Below, piece after piece: positions 31,591 to 42,488 of a stretch of DNA of 64,000 nucleotides (position 1 is the first letter of the stretch; the number at the start of each line of letters is the position of its first letter). The DNA is from Telmatactis stephensoni (taxonomy: Eukaryota; Cnidaria; Anthozoa; Actiniaria; Isophelliidae), in assembly GCA_029948255.1 (NCBI GenBank), contig JALIZF010001885.1, forward strand, positions 868,001 to 932,000. The letters run 5' to 3'. The notes beneath the pieces were generated by a model that saw only the letters and a program-made list of their open reading frames with translations, searched no databases and was not told the origin of the DNA. The translations under genes and the position numbers were made by a program.

Positions 31591-33050
31591 TGGCCGATAA
31601 GCGATTCATATCCGCACAGCATGTGTAAAATTTGTCTGCGCATGTCTGTGCATATCGAATGCAAGAAATTTTATGTTGACACGGAACATTTGGCTGGCTA
31701 TCTCGTTCTTCAAAATTATGTTCAACTCAGTACCGAAATACTAAGACAACTGAAAGATGAGCAGTCTACCTACCGCTAGTGCGCTGTGGATAATTATCCA
31801 AACTTAATGCACTCCAGATGGGAAAATATCGCGCGTCAAAGTCAGTAGAAAGTTGTGAGAAGAACCAGAACTCCGCACTTTCGAGTAATATTGCGGGCGC
31901 TAAATTTATATGTGAGGTACGATAAGCAGTGGAAGCCATTAACAACAAGTTACTGTGTAGATTAGACCCGATAAGGGTATTTTAGACTCCATCGATCGTT
32001 AAATAATTAGCCATGTTTACTAGAATGTCGTACTTTTTCGCTCAAAATTCTTGCAATTCACTTTCAAAATTTTACATTTTAGACTGCGCCCCCCAGCAAA
32101 TTTATTTAGTAATTCGCTTTTTCCACGTTTCTTTCTTGCAAAACTGAGCTTTTTTAGTCGAAACTCGTGGTCCGTACATGTGATCTAAAGCATTTTTGTG
32201 AACGTGTTTCCAAGCACGTTGTTTGCATGCAAATTTCAGCGATGAATTTATTGCTCTTTTATAAAGTATAAAACGCTGCTTCATACGGCACAAACTTACT
32301 GTATGCCTCACCATCTATAAAAACAGGTCATTAACTTCTAGATAAATGTTGCAGATTATAAAATATAGACTACCGAATTTAGTCAATTTTAATAAGGCTT
32401 GAACCCGGCTGTAAACATTACTTGAAATCACATGGAGGGACCAGGAGTTTCCACCAAGAAAGCTCTGTTTTACAATAACGAAGCATGGAAAAGGCGTATC
32501 ATTAAATAATTTTGCTGGGGGGCGCTGTCAAAGATGTACTAGATGTAAAATTTTCAGAATGAATTGCAAGAATTTTGCGCGAAAAAGTACGAGATTCCAG
32601 TAAACATGGCTAATTATTCAACAATCAATGAAGTCCAGAGTACTCTTATTGGATCCAATTCACACAGTACCATGTTGGTAATGACATCCATTACTTAATT
32701 TACCTTATAAATGAATTCAACGCCAACATTATAACTCGAAAGTGCGGAGTTCAGGTCCTTCTCACAATTTTCTACTGACTTTGACACGTGATATTTTCCC
32801 ATCTGGGGTGCCTTCGATCTGGATAGTTATCCACAGCGCACTAGCGGTAGGTAGACTGCTCATGTTTTCGTTGTCTCAGTATTTCGGTAGTTGAACATAA
32901 TTTTGAAGAACGAGATAGCCAGCCAAATATTCCGTATCAACATAAAATTTCTTGCATTCGATATGCAAATGAATTTCAAGCCCAAAACACAGACATGCGC
33001 AGACAAATTGTATACATGCTTATCCGCACCGGATAGCGGTCTAATAGCAT
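31591..33050. mobile_element. 1.4-kb foldback element with roughly 500-bp arms
   Basis: The left arm 31591-32105 and right arm 32510-33050 are imperfect inverted copies. Examples: CTACCTACCGCTAGTGCGCT / AGCGCACTAGCGGTAGGTAG; GGCTGGCTATCTCGTTCTTC / GAAGAACGAGATAGCCAGCC; GCGCCCCCCAGCAAA / TTTGCTGGGGGGCGC-type. The 400-bp spacer has no clear ORF. Its ends resemble the repeats at 38140-38410. Confidence 0.85.
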
Positions 33051-33324
33051 GACCACAGTTCCTTTCGGTCGTGCAATCACCAATCGCCGATGGCCATTCT
33101 CCCCGCCAGCCTTTTTTGAAATAGCTATTTATATCTACACAATTGCAATCAGCTAGCGGGCTTTGGACTTGTTAAAAGTCGTCAGACCCGCTTTTTAATG
33201 TTTGGCTTTGGCGGGACTGTCACCTATTTCTTTTCATCTTGGTTTGGCGCCAAATTTACCGACTATTTTTTCAGTGGGTGAATAGATAAAAGTAATTAGC
33301 CAATCAAAACGTGTTATTCTGGAG

Positions 33325-34746
33325 ATGTCAATCAAAATGTGCAAAACGAACCTATCAATGTACCTCAATATTCAAAATCCTCTTTTTCAGATATTTGGTT
33401 CTTTTATTCCACCTCGCCACGATTATCAACCTGTCAAAAAAACTGATGCTGATCTGCAAGAACAGAAATCTAGTACGTCACAACACCGACACAGGGATCC
33501 CACGCAGCACGAAAACTCTCTTTTCTCGTATGAGAGTGAAACAAACACATCCAAGTCCACAGAAATCAGTACGTGGAAAATAATTCTCAATGTGATCAAC
33601 TATTTGGAAGGTGTTGGGTTCCTTGCATTTCCTTATGCTATCAAGGAAGGAGGTATTGCTGCAGTCATTGCATTCTTTGTTATTCCACTCATCATGGGAT
33701 ACACAGCCAATCTTCTTGCTGAATGTCTTGATGAAGATGATGAATATGGAGGGCGAACAAGAAAGAGATGGACCTACCAGGATATTGGGAGGGACTCCTG
33801 GGCTCCAATGAAACCCATAATTTTGGTGTTGCTCTTGATGGACCTCTCCACGACTTCAATTTCCTATATCGTCCTCTGTGGTTCTTTGATGTCGCAGCAG
33901 TTTCCACAAGTTCCCATTACAGAGTCTCATTGGGCATGTCTTGGAACGTTACTAGTTTTGCCAGCTTTATTCCTCAAACAGTTCTCTCAAATTGCATGGA
34001 TCAGCTTGATAAGTTTTATTGCATTGATAGCATCAGCTGTTGTAGCTTTAAGTTACGAGTTCCAAGAGATTCCACAGTGGGATTTCGGCTCACTTTTATT
34101 CTGGGATACTCGAGGCGTCTTTCTAGCATTGCCTATTATAACACACGGTTATTCATTTCACATTGTTAGCGTTCCAATGGCTTCGGACGTCTTTGATCTT
34201 TCCAAATTCAGAAAAGCTTTAGTTGTGTCTTATTTCACAAGCGCTGTTTTTAAAACGGTTTTTGCAGTTTTTGGTTTTCTTACCTATACTGGAGATACTA
34301 ACGAAGTTATTCTGAATAATTTACCTGCCACAATCCCAACCAAGATTGTGGCAACTTGTTTCACATTAAGCGTTGTTCTTACGTATCCAATTCCAGTATT
34401 GGTTATTTTGAGAGATATCGAAGAACTATCCGTTTACGAAAAACTAACAAATAAGCTTCCGCCAACAGTAAGCTTTGTTTTGCTTCGTATCACTTTATCC
34501 TTAGCAATCCTCGGCTTTGCAGTTTTGATGCCTCATTTTGCCTTAATAATTGCTTTGGCGGGATCTTTCACTTATCTGTTCTCCTTAACTTTTCCAGGTT
34601 TGTTCCACTTGCGTTTAAAGTACGTACATTTATCCAAGCTTCAAACGTTAGTGGATGTGATTTTGATTATCATGGGGCTAATAGGTGCAGGTTTTGGACT
34701 TGTAACTACTATCATGTCGTTTGTTACAAAACAGGAGAAAGTTTAA
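33325..34746 (+). CDS. SLC32/VIAAT-like vesicular amino-acid transporter
   Basis: 473-codon frame of the Aa_trans (SLC32/36/38) superfamily, closest to vesicular inhibitory amino-acid transporters, which load GABA or glycine into vesicles in exchange for protons. Visible: a polar cytosolic N-terminus with Gln/Ser/His-rich stretch; first helix block INYLEGVGFLAFPYAIKEGG; LLAECLDEDDEYGG loop with RWTYQDIG; about ten membrane helices; YTGDTNEVILNNLP; LTYPIPVL; PHFALIIALAGSFTY; and FPGLFHLRLKYVHL, all in family order and length. The entire transporter is one exon. A strong acceptor (CTCTTTTTCAG at 33380-33390, phase 0) precedes IFGSFIPPRHDYQP, so the first 22 codons of the frame may be intron and a 5' exon may lie upstream. 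Exact substrate cannot be read from sequence. Confidence 0.9.
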   Translation: MSIKMCKTNLSMYLNIQNPLFQIFGSFIPPRHDYQPVKKTDADLQEQKSSTSQHRHRDPTQHENSLFSYESETNTSKSTEISTWKIILNVINYLEGVGFLAFPYAIKEGGIAAVIAFFVIPLIMGYTANLLAECLDEDDEYGGRTRKRWTYQDIGRDSWAPMKPIILVLLLMDLSTTSISYIVLCGSLMSQQFPQVPITESHWACLGTLLVLPALFLKQFSQIAWISLISFIALIASAVVALSYEFQEIPQWDFGSLLFWDTRGVFLALPIITHGYSFHIVSVPMASDVFDLSKFRKALVVSYFTSAVFKTVFAVFGFLTYTGDTNEVILNNLPATIPTKIVATCFTLSVVLTYPIPVLVILRDIEELSVYEKLTNKLPPTVSFVLLRITLSLAILGFAVLMPHFALIIALAGSFTYLFSLTFPGLFHLRLKYVHLSKLQTLVDVILIIMGLIGAGFGLVTTIMSFVTKQEKV

Positions 34747-34756
34747 AGTCTTTGTA

Positions 34757-35007
34757 TAGGCGCTGTTACACTGTGCAATTTTCTCAGCAACTTGTCTCGC
34801 ATTTCTACAAGCGCATGCTCAATTTCTCATTTCGCTCTGAGGAGCCATCTTGAATCTCGCTCCCAGCTTGCCTCGGCCAAAAATATTGCAAGTTGCTGGG
34901 GAAAATTGCACAGTGTAACAGCGCCATAATTTTCTCTGCAACTTGTTTCGCAACGCCGTTGCGAGACAAGTTGCTGTATGAGAAAATTGCACAGTGTAAC
35001 AGCGCCT
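34757..35007. mobile_element. MITE with about 45-bp TIRs next to the SLC32-like stop codon
   Basis: GGCGCTGTTACACTGTGCAA at 34759 and TTGCACAGTGTAACAGCGCC ending 35007; arms continue through TTTTCTCAGCAACTTGTCTCG. A third internal arm (AATTGCACAGTGTAACAGCG at 34906) gives a duplicated right end. It starts about 10 bp after the SLC32-like stop codon, so it may form part of that gene's 3' UTR. Confidence 0.85.
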
Positions 35008-35111
35008 TATACCTCAAATAAAGTTGTCGTGTTCTTCATTTTCTGTAGCACGCAACGTTATACGCACCAGGGTACACATTTTGTTGAAGTACACTTAGCT
35101 AATTAGTGTTA

Positions 35112-35425
35112 GTATAAACCTACTAACGGTCTATCACACATCCTGGATGCATTCCGATTGGATACTCTACTGGAGATCTAATTGAAAATTAAACGAGAAG
35201 TACCTGGAAGTTGAAGTTTGATTGGAATTCTATCACAGAGCAGAGATTACATGAGAGACGCGCATGCGCATAGCTGGTCAATATTTAAAGCCTGAGTTTG
35301 TGATAGCCCACGAGTAGCAAAAACAATATGGTGGATCAAAACCCTGAACTGCCTTTTCCAGTGATTTCTCAGGATTTTATCGAGAATTAACATCCCTTTA
35401 TTTGACCGATTAGTAGGTTTATACT
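35112..35425. mobile_element. MITE with TTAGTATAAACCTACTAA ends
   Basis: TTAGTATAAACCTACTAACG near 35109 and ATTAGTAGGTTTATACTAA near 35409 are inverted repeats enclosing about 300 bp without ORF. Confidence 0.7.
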
Positions 35426-36075
35426 AAAACAATTAGACCTCCATTCGGCCTCATGGGCTATTGACTCGTAGTCACCATTCGATCGTCCTCGAGGTCTAAT
35501 TATTATCTGATGACATATTATTTCTTGAAATATCAATATATATACTTATAAGCAGAGAAACTATATTTACGGTCTTGGCCATCCTAGTTCCAGTAACTTG
35601 GGATCATGTTGAAAAACAGGGCAACCAAAAACCGACGTCGGTCGAAAAACCCGATATCGGAATTGCGTCGAAAAATCGACCAAACACCAACGGATAACGT
35701 CTAGGGTAAAACATTGGATTTGTCCATCGTTGTAAGCTCTCGTAAGCGGACACACCAACATAAATACACTAGCTCAATTGCAAATAGTTTTGTGCGTCCA
35801 GATTTATTGTATTCTGTATCGTAAAATATATGCTTGAAAATTCACTCAATGTTTTTGTCTTCTATTAAAGGTAAGCACTATGAATATTTAGTGTATTTAC
35901 ATCACTAACATGCTTTGTCATTAGCATATTATTTTACTAATTAAAAGTGAGTTACTCGTTAAATATTAGTAGTTAGGGTGTCCTGTTTGTTTTTACCAAT
36001 AAATTATAGTATTCAGATAATTAAATCTAAAGTCCTGAGCAAAACGAATGGGAAAAAAACCATGCAAGAGCTTAT

Positions 36076-37712
36076 TACTCGTGCCCAGGCCGTAGGCCGG
36101 CACGAGTCTAGGTTTACCGTTCAATCTATCTATCTATCTATCGTCGTAGTCGCAAATGTGTATGCAAATTAGGCAGGCATGGAAACGAGGCCACGCACGT
36201 TCCATCGCGACAACATGACTCAGCTCAGTTTGACTTGCATCAAGCAGTAAACTTTCTGAGCAAAACAGAGTTATTTTCACGAGTCAGGAATGTTTAGTAA
36301 CTTAAACTTCACTATAAATGCAGTCGGATCGAGCCATTGCGTTATAGGAGTCTCTCGTGAGTCTCAATCAAGGTAAATTCAAGCTTCTTCATTCAAAATT
36401 GACTTACAAATCGACGATATTAAACTTAAGCTTATATTCAAATGTTAGCTTGCAAATCTCGCTTTCTAAAACATGACTAAGCTGGTTTGAGACATATATT
36501 TATATCCCTCTGTTGTTTAGACTTTTGGAATTTTTAGATGACTGGCATTTTCATGTTACTGACAAAACTTTCTTGATTCGAGGCAGTTGAATTATATTTC
36601 CATGTTCGATTTGATTTACTAAAAGCCGGCTAAAGTGTCTTTCACTCGTCAAGATATTTGTGTTTGGTGCTAATAATCTCTTTGGTACTTAGAGAATAAT
36701 TTGAAGGATTCAAAGCGTTATCAGTTCTGGAATTATATTCCTTGTGCAGTCAAGAGCGTTCATATTTCCAGTTTGCTGATTTCTAGTGATTTTGAAAATA
36801 GGCAAACACAGGGAGCCCAAACCAAGAGTTTGGTTGTACTTATCAAGAATTTATGCCTTTTATTTCATTTTGATATTCTACCTCTAAGCTATTATAGTAC
36901 ATTTTTGTGTTAAGTCTTTGTTGCGTACATCTATTTGAAACTGTATAGAAATTACTCACACAATAAGTTTTCAGGGAGGTGTATCTCATTTATTTGCCAA
37001 GTTTGTATGATAACCTCTGTCTTTCATGAGGAAGATGTATAAAAGGAAGATTGGTGCAATAAATCACTTGATGAGAAACTTAAATGCTGAAGGATTTGTT
37101 TTCTGCCTTGTTTCTGGTGCTTTTCTCCAGTAATACACTGCGGTCAGAACAGTGCTTGTGATTTGTTCAAGTAACAAAGAATGGTAAAACAAAAAAAAGG
37201 AGAGAGATTAAATGTAGAACAAAAGGCATTGTTCATCATAATCCACATATTTTTTTTTACTGAAATGTTTGAACAAATCACAAGCTTCATTCTAATGGTA
37301 GTGCAGGATTACCCCTTTTCTCTGGATTATCCTGTTCTCCCATCCCCAGAAAAAATTAGTCAGCAGGAATGTGTGTGCATAGAAATTTTGATTTATTGTT
37401 CCCCAAATTGATGCTTAGGCAATCGAGCACATTCCTTTGCTAGTAAAAGAATTGGCTAACTAATAGGAGACTAAATCTTTTTGTTTTCTTTTGTTTTCAG
37501 TAACAACATTACTAATACAAACCAAATAGTCCTTTTTCTTTCATCTGCAAAGTAACTCTAGAATACATTAGACACTTAAATTTTATTATTTGAAAATATT
37601 ACAAATTGGATGGGCAACCAAGCAAATAAACTGATGGCTGGCATCTAGCTTATGTAAGACCACAGGTATCCCAAGCTGGCTCAATTCCTTGGGCTGGGCA
37701 CGAGTAAACGCA
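36076..37712. mobile_element. Possible 1.6-kb element bounded by TTACTCGTGCCCAG / CTGGGCACGAGTAA
   Basis: TTACTCGTGCCCAGGCC at 36074 is matched in inverse by GGGCTGGGCACGAGTAAA at about 37693. The left end also folds on itself (CTCGTGCC...GGCACGAG) and is followed by TCTAGGTTTA and a (ATCT)n run. Inside, 36180-37690 is AT-rich with no supported gene. Confidence 0.55.
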
Positions 37713-37817
37713 CCATTGTGCGTCTAGTTTTTATTTGATCTCGGTTCTTCAGAGTGGGGACGACCTATGTCCTATCTCTCATCGCCTTTGACTCTGACAA
37801 CCTTTTTTAGAAGAGGT

Positions 37818-38107
37818 ATATAGTCAATTGAATAAACGTTGTCGGGTCTAAAAACATAGAACAAAGACGACGGGGTGAATAATCAGTTATATTCTTATTT
37901 AATCATTTACGCTGCCACCCGGATAAAAATTCGAAGCCAAACGGACGCCAACGCAGGTCCTGCATTTGCAGTCAGCATTTTGCATCGAAGGCACAGCGTA
38001 AATGAATAAATCAGAATATAATTATTCACATCCCATGCACCATTTCGGTCTCAGCTTCTATGTTCTATGTTTTTAGACCCGACAACGTTTTTTTCAATTG
38101 ACTATAT
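37818..38107. mobile_element. Foldback element with ACGTTGTCGGGTCTAAAAAC ends
   Basis: TAGTCAATTGAATAAACGTT and GTCGGGTCTAAAAACATAGA at 37820-37860 are mirrored at 38062-38105 (TCTATGTTTTTAGACCCGAC, then AACGTTTTTTTCAATTGACTA). A weaker inner pair (TATATTC...GAATATA with GTAAATGATTAAAT-type words) continues the fold. Confidence 0.85.
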
Positions 38108-38139
38108 ACGTTGGTTTGATATCGCAAGACTCTGTCGAC

Positions 38140-38410
38140 CTTATATAGCTATTTCAAAAAAGGTTGACGGGGCGAATGGCAATCAGCGATTGCACGACCA
38201 AAAGGAATTTTGAGTAACAATAATTGCTTCATTTTCATTAATTAAATACCCAAACAAGGCCGGTACCATGCAGTAAAGACCTTATTGGACAGTGGTCGAT
38301 AGGCGATTCATATCTCCGCGCCAGATAGCGTGACCACAGTTCCTTTCGGTCGTGCAATCACCAATCGTCGCGTCAACCTTTTTTGAAATAGGTATATACA
38401 TGTATGCGTA
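38140..38410. repeat. Inverted pair sharing GTCGTGCAATC(A) and TTTTTTGAAATAG words
   Basis: AGCTATTTCAAAAAAGGTTG ... GATTGCACGACCAAAAGGAA at 38145-38200 is mirrored at 38338-38395 by TTCCTTTCGGTCGTGCAATC ... CAACCTTTTTTGAAATAG. The same words occur at 33058-33130, at the edge of the 31.6-33.0 kb foldback, so these belong to one family. Confidence 0.8.
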
Positions 38411-38529
38411 GATGATTGTACTGAAACCATTTATGAACATGCTGTGTCCAGAAGAATGATCTTTAATGCTTTTTGCCCAGCTTTTTTCTGTTATAAATGC
38501 ACCGAGGTTTTTAAATGCGTTTGAAAAAA

Positions 38530-38655
38530 ATGATTGATTGATGAATTGATTGTTTGATAGATTAATTGGGTGGTTGGGTGGGTTGGATGGATGGTTAGGT
38601 TGGGTGGGTTGGTGGGTTGGTTGATGGGTGGGTTGGTTTGTTGGTTGGCTGGTTG
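38530..38655. repeat. (GGTT)n / (GATT)n low-complexity tract
   Basis: GATTGATTGATG grading into GGTTGGGTGGGTT. The Pro/Thr/Asn/Gln-rich minus-strand frame over it is an artefact. Confidence 0.9.
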
Positions 38656-38867
38656 AAACGTTTGACGCAACGCCAAGAGAGTAGAAATTGTACATGTAAT
38701 GTATTTTCTTCAATTTGTATTTATCACTGTTGAAATAAATACAAATTGGATAAAATACATCCTAATAAACAGCAATTAGAAAAAATCTAATGCTATTAGC
38801 TGATTTTATTTATAAACGCTATCCCTGTACTTGCTTGTCCAATTTGAGATAACAAACGGAAAATAAT

Positions 38868-38952
38868 CAGTTACCCTTATAATCATACTTGAAATAAACA
38901 AATTGGACTCCCGCTACGCGGTCGTCCAATTTTGTTTATCCCTCGTATGATT
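38868..38952. mobile_element. Short inverted-repeat element
   Basis: AATCATACTTGAAATAAACA-AATTGGAC and GTCCAATTTTGTTTATCCCT-CGTATGATT are inverted around a CGCTACGCG core. The interval 38960-40840 holds no supported gene; a few degenerate GTGAGCCTTCAAT repeats occur at 40355-40445. Confidence 0.65.
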
Positions 38953-40841
38953 ACAGACCGCATTGGACTCCACTCGGTCCTATTACCATCATTAATCGTT
39001 TCGCTTACCATTGATTCATCAACAGTATGTCCAACAGTTCACGCAGTTTTGTCAGTAGACAGATTATAGACATTTATAGGGAAAGAGGATGTTTGGAAAG
39101 CTCAACATTCTAATTGACCACTCGTAGCCATTACTGTTTACATTTTTAACTTTCCCGCGTGCCATAGGAAGCCCCCGCGACACATGCGCAGACAATTTCC
39201 CATCTGCTCGTTGTAAAACGTTTGTTTAATCACTGTTTACAGATCACATTGGCAAATAGCCGACAACGGCACATACTGCCTATTGCAGGGAACCGCTAGT
39301 TTTCAAAACGCACATTTCGCCGTTCCGACGTAGACTGTGCATCTACACCAAAAACGATGCAAAAAACTCTTCGTATTCATCAAAAACGCTCTCAAATTAA
39401 AGCCATTTTAAAGTGTAGTGTGGACAACATTTGAAAGGGGGCAGACTTTCGAAAACGCTGACTCGTTTTGATGCGTTTACGGTAAAACGACGACGGAAAG
39501 CGAATAATCAATGTGAACGTAAAGTGGGAGGAAAGGGCTCATGCTAAAACAACACAACGCATGGTGAACGTATTCTCTACGATTTAACTTTAAAATTTTA
39601 ATGGTGTAAAAACAATCTTAAACAGTTACCACAGCTCGTTAAAGCCTTTAACACGGCTACTTTGTTCTCCAAAATGTCAAGTCTTCGCGAGCGTGCAATA
39701 CACGCACTAGGATTTGAAGTATAAATTTGGTTACAAAAATCTTTTTCTTCATAATTTTTTTACGCTAAATGGATTCTCCAATAAAAATGGAAAGGAAACA
39801 AAGCGATCTGTCCTAATTACCAAAACCGCTGGCAATTTTTTAGCGTGATCGCGGTTTCAATACCTATCACTTTGATACCTTAACCACCATAACGTCAGGG
39901 CTAGTTGAAGTTTTCTACATCTCACCAAATTAGAATCGCCCATATTCGGGCCTGTAATAAGTAACAAAACACATACACTAAAACTACCGACCAGTTTTAC
40001 AATATACAAAAGTATAAAGCGTGACAACTATTTCATAAAATACGTGACAAAAACAAATAAGGTAATGCGTGAGTCACGAAATTATCTATAGAGCGTTCAT
40101 CATGGAACTAAACCCGAAAAATGTTTTCAAGTTTAGAGAAAGAGTAAAAACGAATTAATGAATGAGAATGAAGGAATGAAAACTGGGAGTTGAACACAAC
40201 TGGAAGGGCCACAACAGCGGAACTCTTGTTTGAGCCCTCAATGCTACTAATCAGCGGTTGATTTTAAGAGAGCACAGTCTTGAGTATTTGGGTCAGCGGC
40301 TAATCTTTAAATAAGAATATTCCAATACAGTGTACTGATAAGCGGCTTCCTTGAAGTGAGCCTTCAAATTGGTCAGCGGTTCACATTCAAGTGAGCCTTC
40401 AATGCTACTGGTCATCGCCTGACATCCATGTGAGCCTTCAATACACTACCACAAATAGTCAGCGGCTGATTTGCAAGCTAGCTTTTTAAAAAAATTTAAC
40501 ACTGCAAGAGGACTCCAGCTAGAGCTTTACGATAAAGCTTGTCCAGTTACAGTTCTGTGAGTACACCAGTGGGTTATGTAGCACATTGAATAGCTCGGTA
40601 ACGAATAAAAAGTATACACGTAAGCATATTTGATATCTAATCCATGTCAGTCTATGAATGTATGATAAATATAACAACTCCCCAAGGAGATGTTCTGCTG
40701 ACTTGCTGTCCAACATGTTAACGTGTTCTTTGATTAATAAAAAGCACGTTTTGACGTCTGCTAAAGCTTCTTTTACCATGATTCTAAAGCCTTCAATATA
40801 CTATACGATATGAGGTAGAACGCCACATTTCCGCTTCCTGT

Positions 40842-42488
40842 CTATAGGCCCGACTCTCTTCCAGGGGGATACACTGGCATAGAACCTCGATCTAAATACA
40901 TGTTGGGCGAAAGCTGAGAATTATAAAAAGCTCCAGAGTGTTGTATAGTGGATGGGTATTGGTATCGCTGACCGCCAAACATTGGGGGTGGCTGGAATTT
41001 CGACTGGTAATAAATACCGCTATACGGGCCCATCTGTTGCTCCGGTGCGTGCGGATGTCCTGGTTGGTCTATGGACGCACTTGGCGCGGCTAAACTTTCG
41101 ACTGAAAAGGATTTAGGCACAGAGGCCGAGGCGTCAGAACTTTGATTCATTCCCTGGCTCGCTGTAGGTAGGAATGGGCTTTTGTTGGACTGGGCGGATT
41201 CAAACGAAGCCATTGGACGTTCTGTTGGTGACTGTAGAGAACTATCGTGGTTATTGAAGGGGCCTTTACTGTCTTCGCTACGATGACGATTGTCCATAGG
41301 AGACTGGTTAAAACCGCTCATCCCTCCATACCCTTGAGTCTGCGAGGAAGGTACATTCTGATAGGAGCATTCTGTAAACCCTGGTCGTCCTTCACCAGCA
41401 GTTTCTGATCCACTACTCTCGCTACTAGGTCGTTTAGCCCCACCAAAGCTTCCTCCTCCTCCGGTGCTGGTGAACGTTGATTGCTGATTTGATGGGGAAA
41501 ACGGGGGCTTGGCAGGTTCTCCAGGTGATGGGACAGCACCAGGAAACCTTGGCGTATGGGGCGTCAGCGGGGTTTGAGGGGAACCCGTGCTAGTCGGCGA
41601 TGGTACAGCAGCGGGACTGTTTCCCACGTGATGTTGGGGTCTACTCTCACCACCTGATCGTGCACCTGGATAAGGTGGAGGAGGGGAACGAACGTTGGCT
41701 CCCAGGGGATCGGATGACGGTGACTGCGCCCCTGGCGAATGCAGTTGGGGGAGATTTCGCGGTCTTTGAAAATATTGTTGCTGCTGTTGTTGAGTATATC
41801 CTTGTGCGAAGGGTGGACGGTATCCTTCATGCATACGGCCATCTTGAAAAGACTGCTGCTGCTGCGGCTGCTGCTGGGAGCCCATTCGTTGGGGATACCC
41901 ATACTGCATTCCCTGCTGTCCAGCCATCGTGGGTCGTGAGGGATACGATCCTCTTGGAAATGGACCGTCATCGGAGGGGTTTTGGCCGTTGCCATTCATT
42001 GGGCCACCAAATAATATTTGACTTAAATCATCGACTTGAGATGATGGGTGTTGGCGTTGTTGTCTATCCTTTAAGTACTGCTGCTGTAATTGAAACTGCT
42101 GCCATTGGGCTGGATTATATCCTGATCTACCACCGGGACCCGGGTTACCATCGGGGAGCACACCGGGCATTGCACCAAATCCCCGGGACATCACAGGGCC
42201 TTGTTGGCGATACTGCTGCGAGAAGTAAGCTTTCTGTTGCTCATAACTTTTGCTAGTTTGGTCAAATGTTCTTTCCTTTTCTAGTCTTAAATACGGCGAA
42301 GAGGTGTGTTGAGCACGGTGAAATGCAATAATACTTTCAACACGTCCTTGCTGTACGGCTTCGGCTGCACGATTTGCTAGGGCTGTAGAAAATACGTACG
42401 TTCTGTTGAGCTGTCCCTGGAAGCTCGACTGATTTCATCACTTTGGCCTTCTTTTTCCTTCGCCTAGGGCCATCAGAGCTGTCTGAAT
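40842..42488 (-). CDS. Last exon: BCL9 HD1 motif and Q/P/S-rich C-terminal tail
   Basis: After acceptor CGTTTAG, the frame inherited from upstream reads DSDSSDGPRRRKKKAKVMKS and VELPGTAQQN, then reaches a TGA near 42343. One base over, a frame open from about 42437 to the stop at 40842 reads QLNRTYVFSTALANRAAEAV, QQGRVESIIAFHRAQ, an HD3-like segment near 42116-42055, LSQILFGG, poly-Gln patches and many SP/TP sites, ending YPPGRESGL. The HD1 match to BCL9 (YVFSTEMANKAAEAVLKGQV) is strong. The tail composition suits a nuclear co-activator. The HD2 beta-catenin-binding helix is not obvious. Confidence 0.75.

Noticed and set aside
32102..32314. ORF in the foldback spacer
   Set aside because: Short and unrecognised, within repeat DNA; no transposase motif.
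38282..38713. QPTNQPTHQPT protein on the minus strand
   Set aside because: Low-complexity GGTT tract.
41600..42256. 218-codon plus-strand ORF opposite the BCL9-like exon
   Set aside because: Antisense shadow of the GC-richer Q/P-rich coding exon; no family match.
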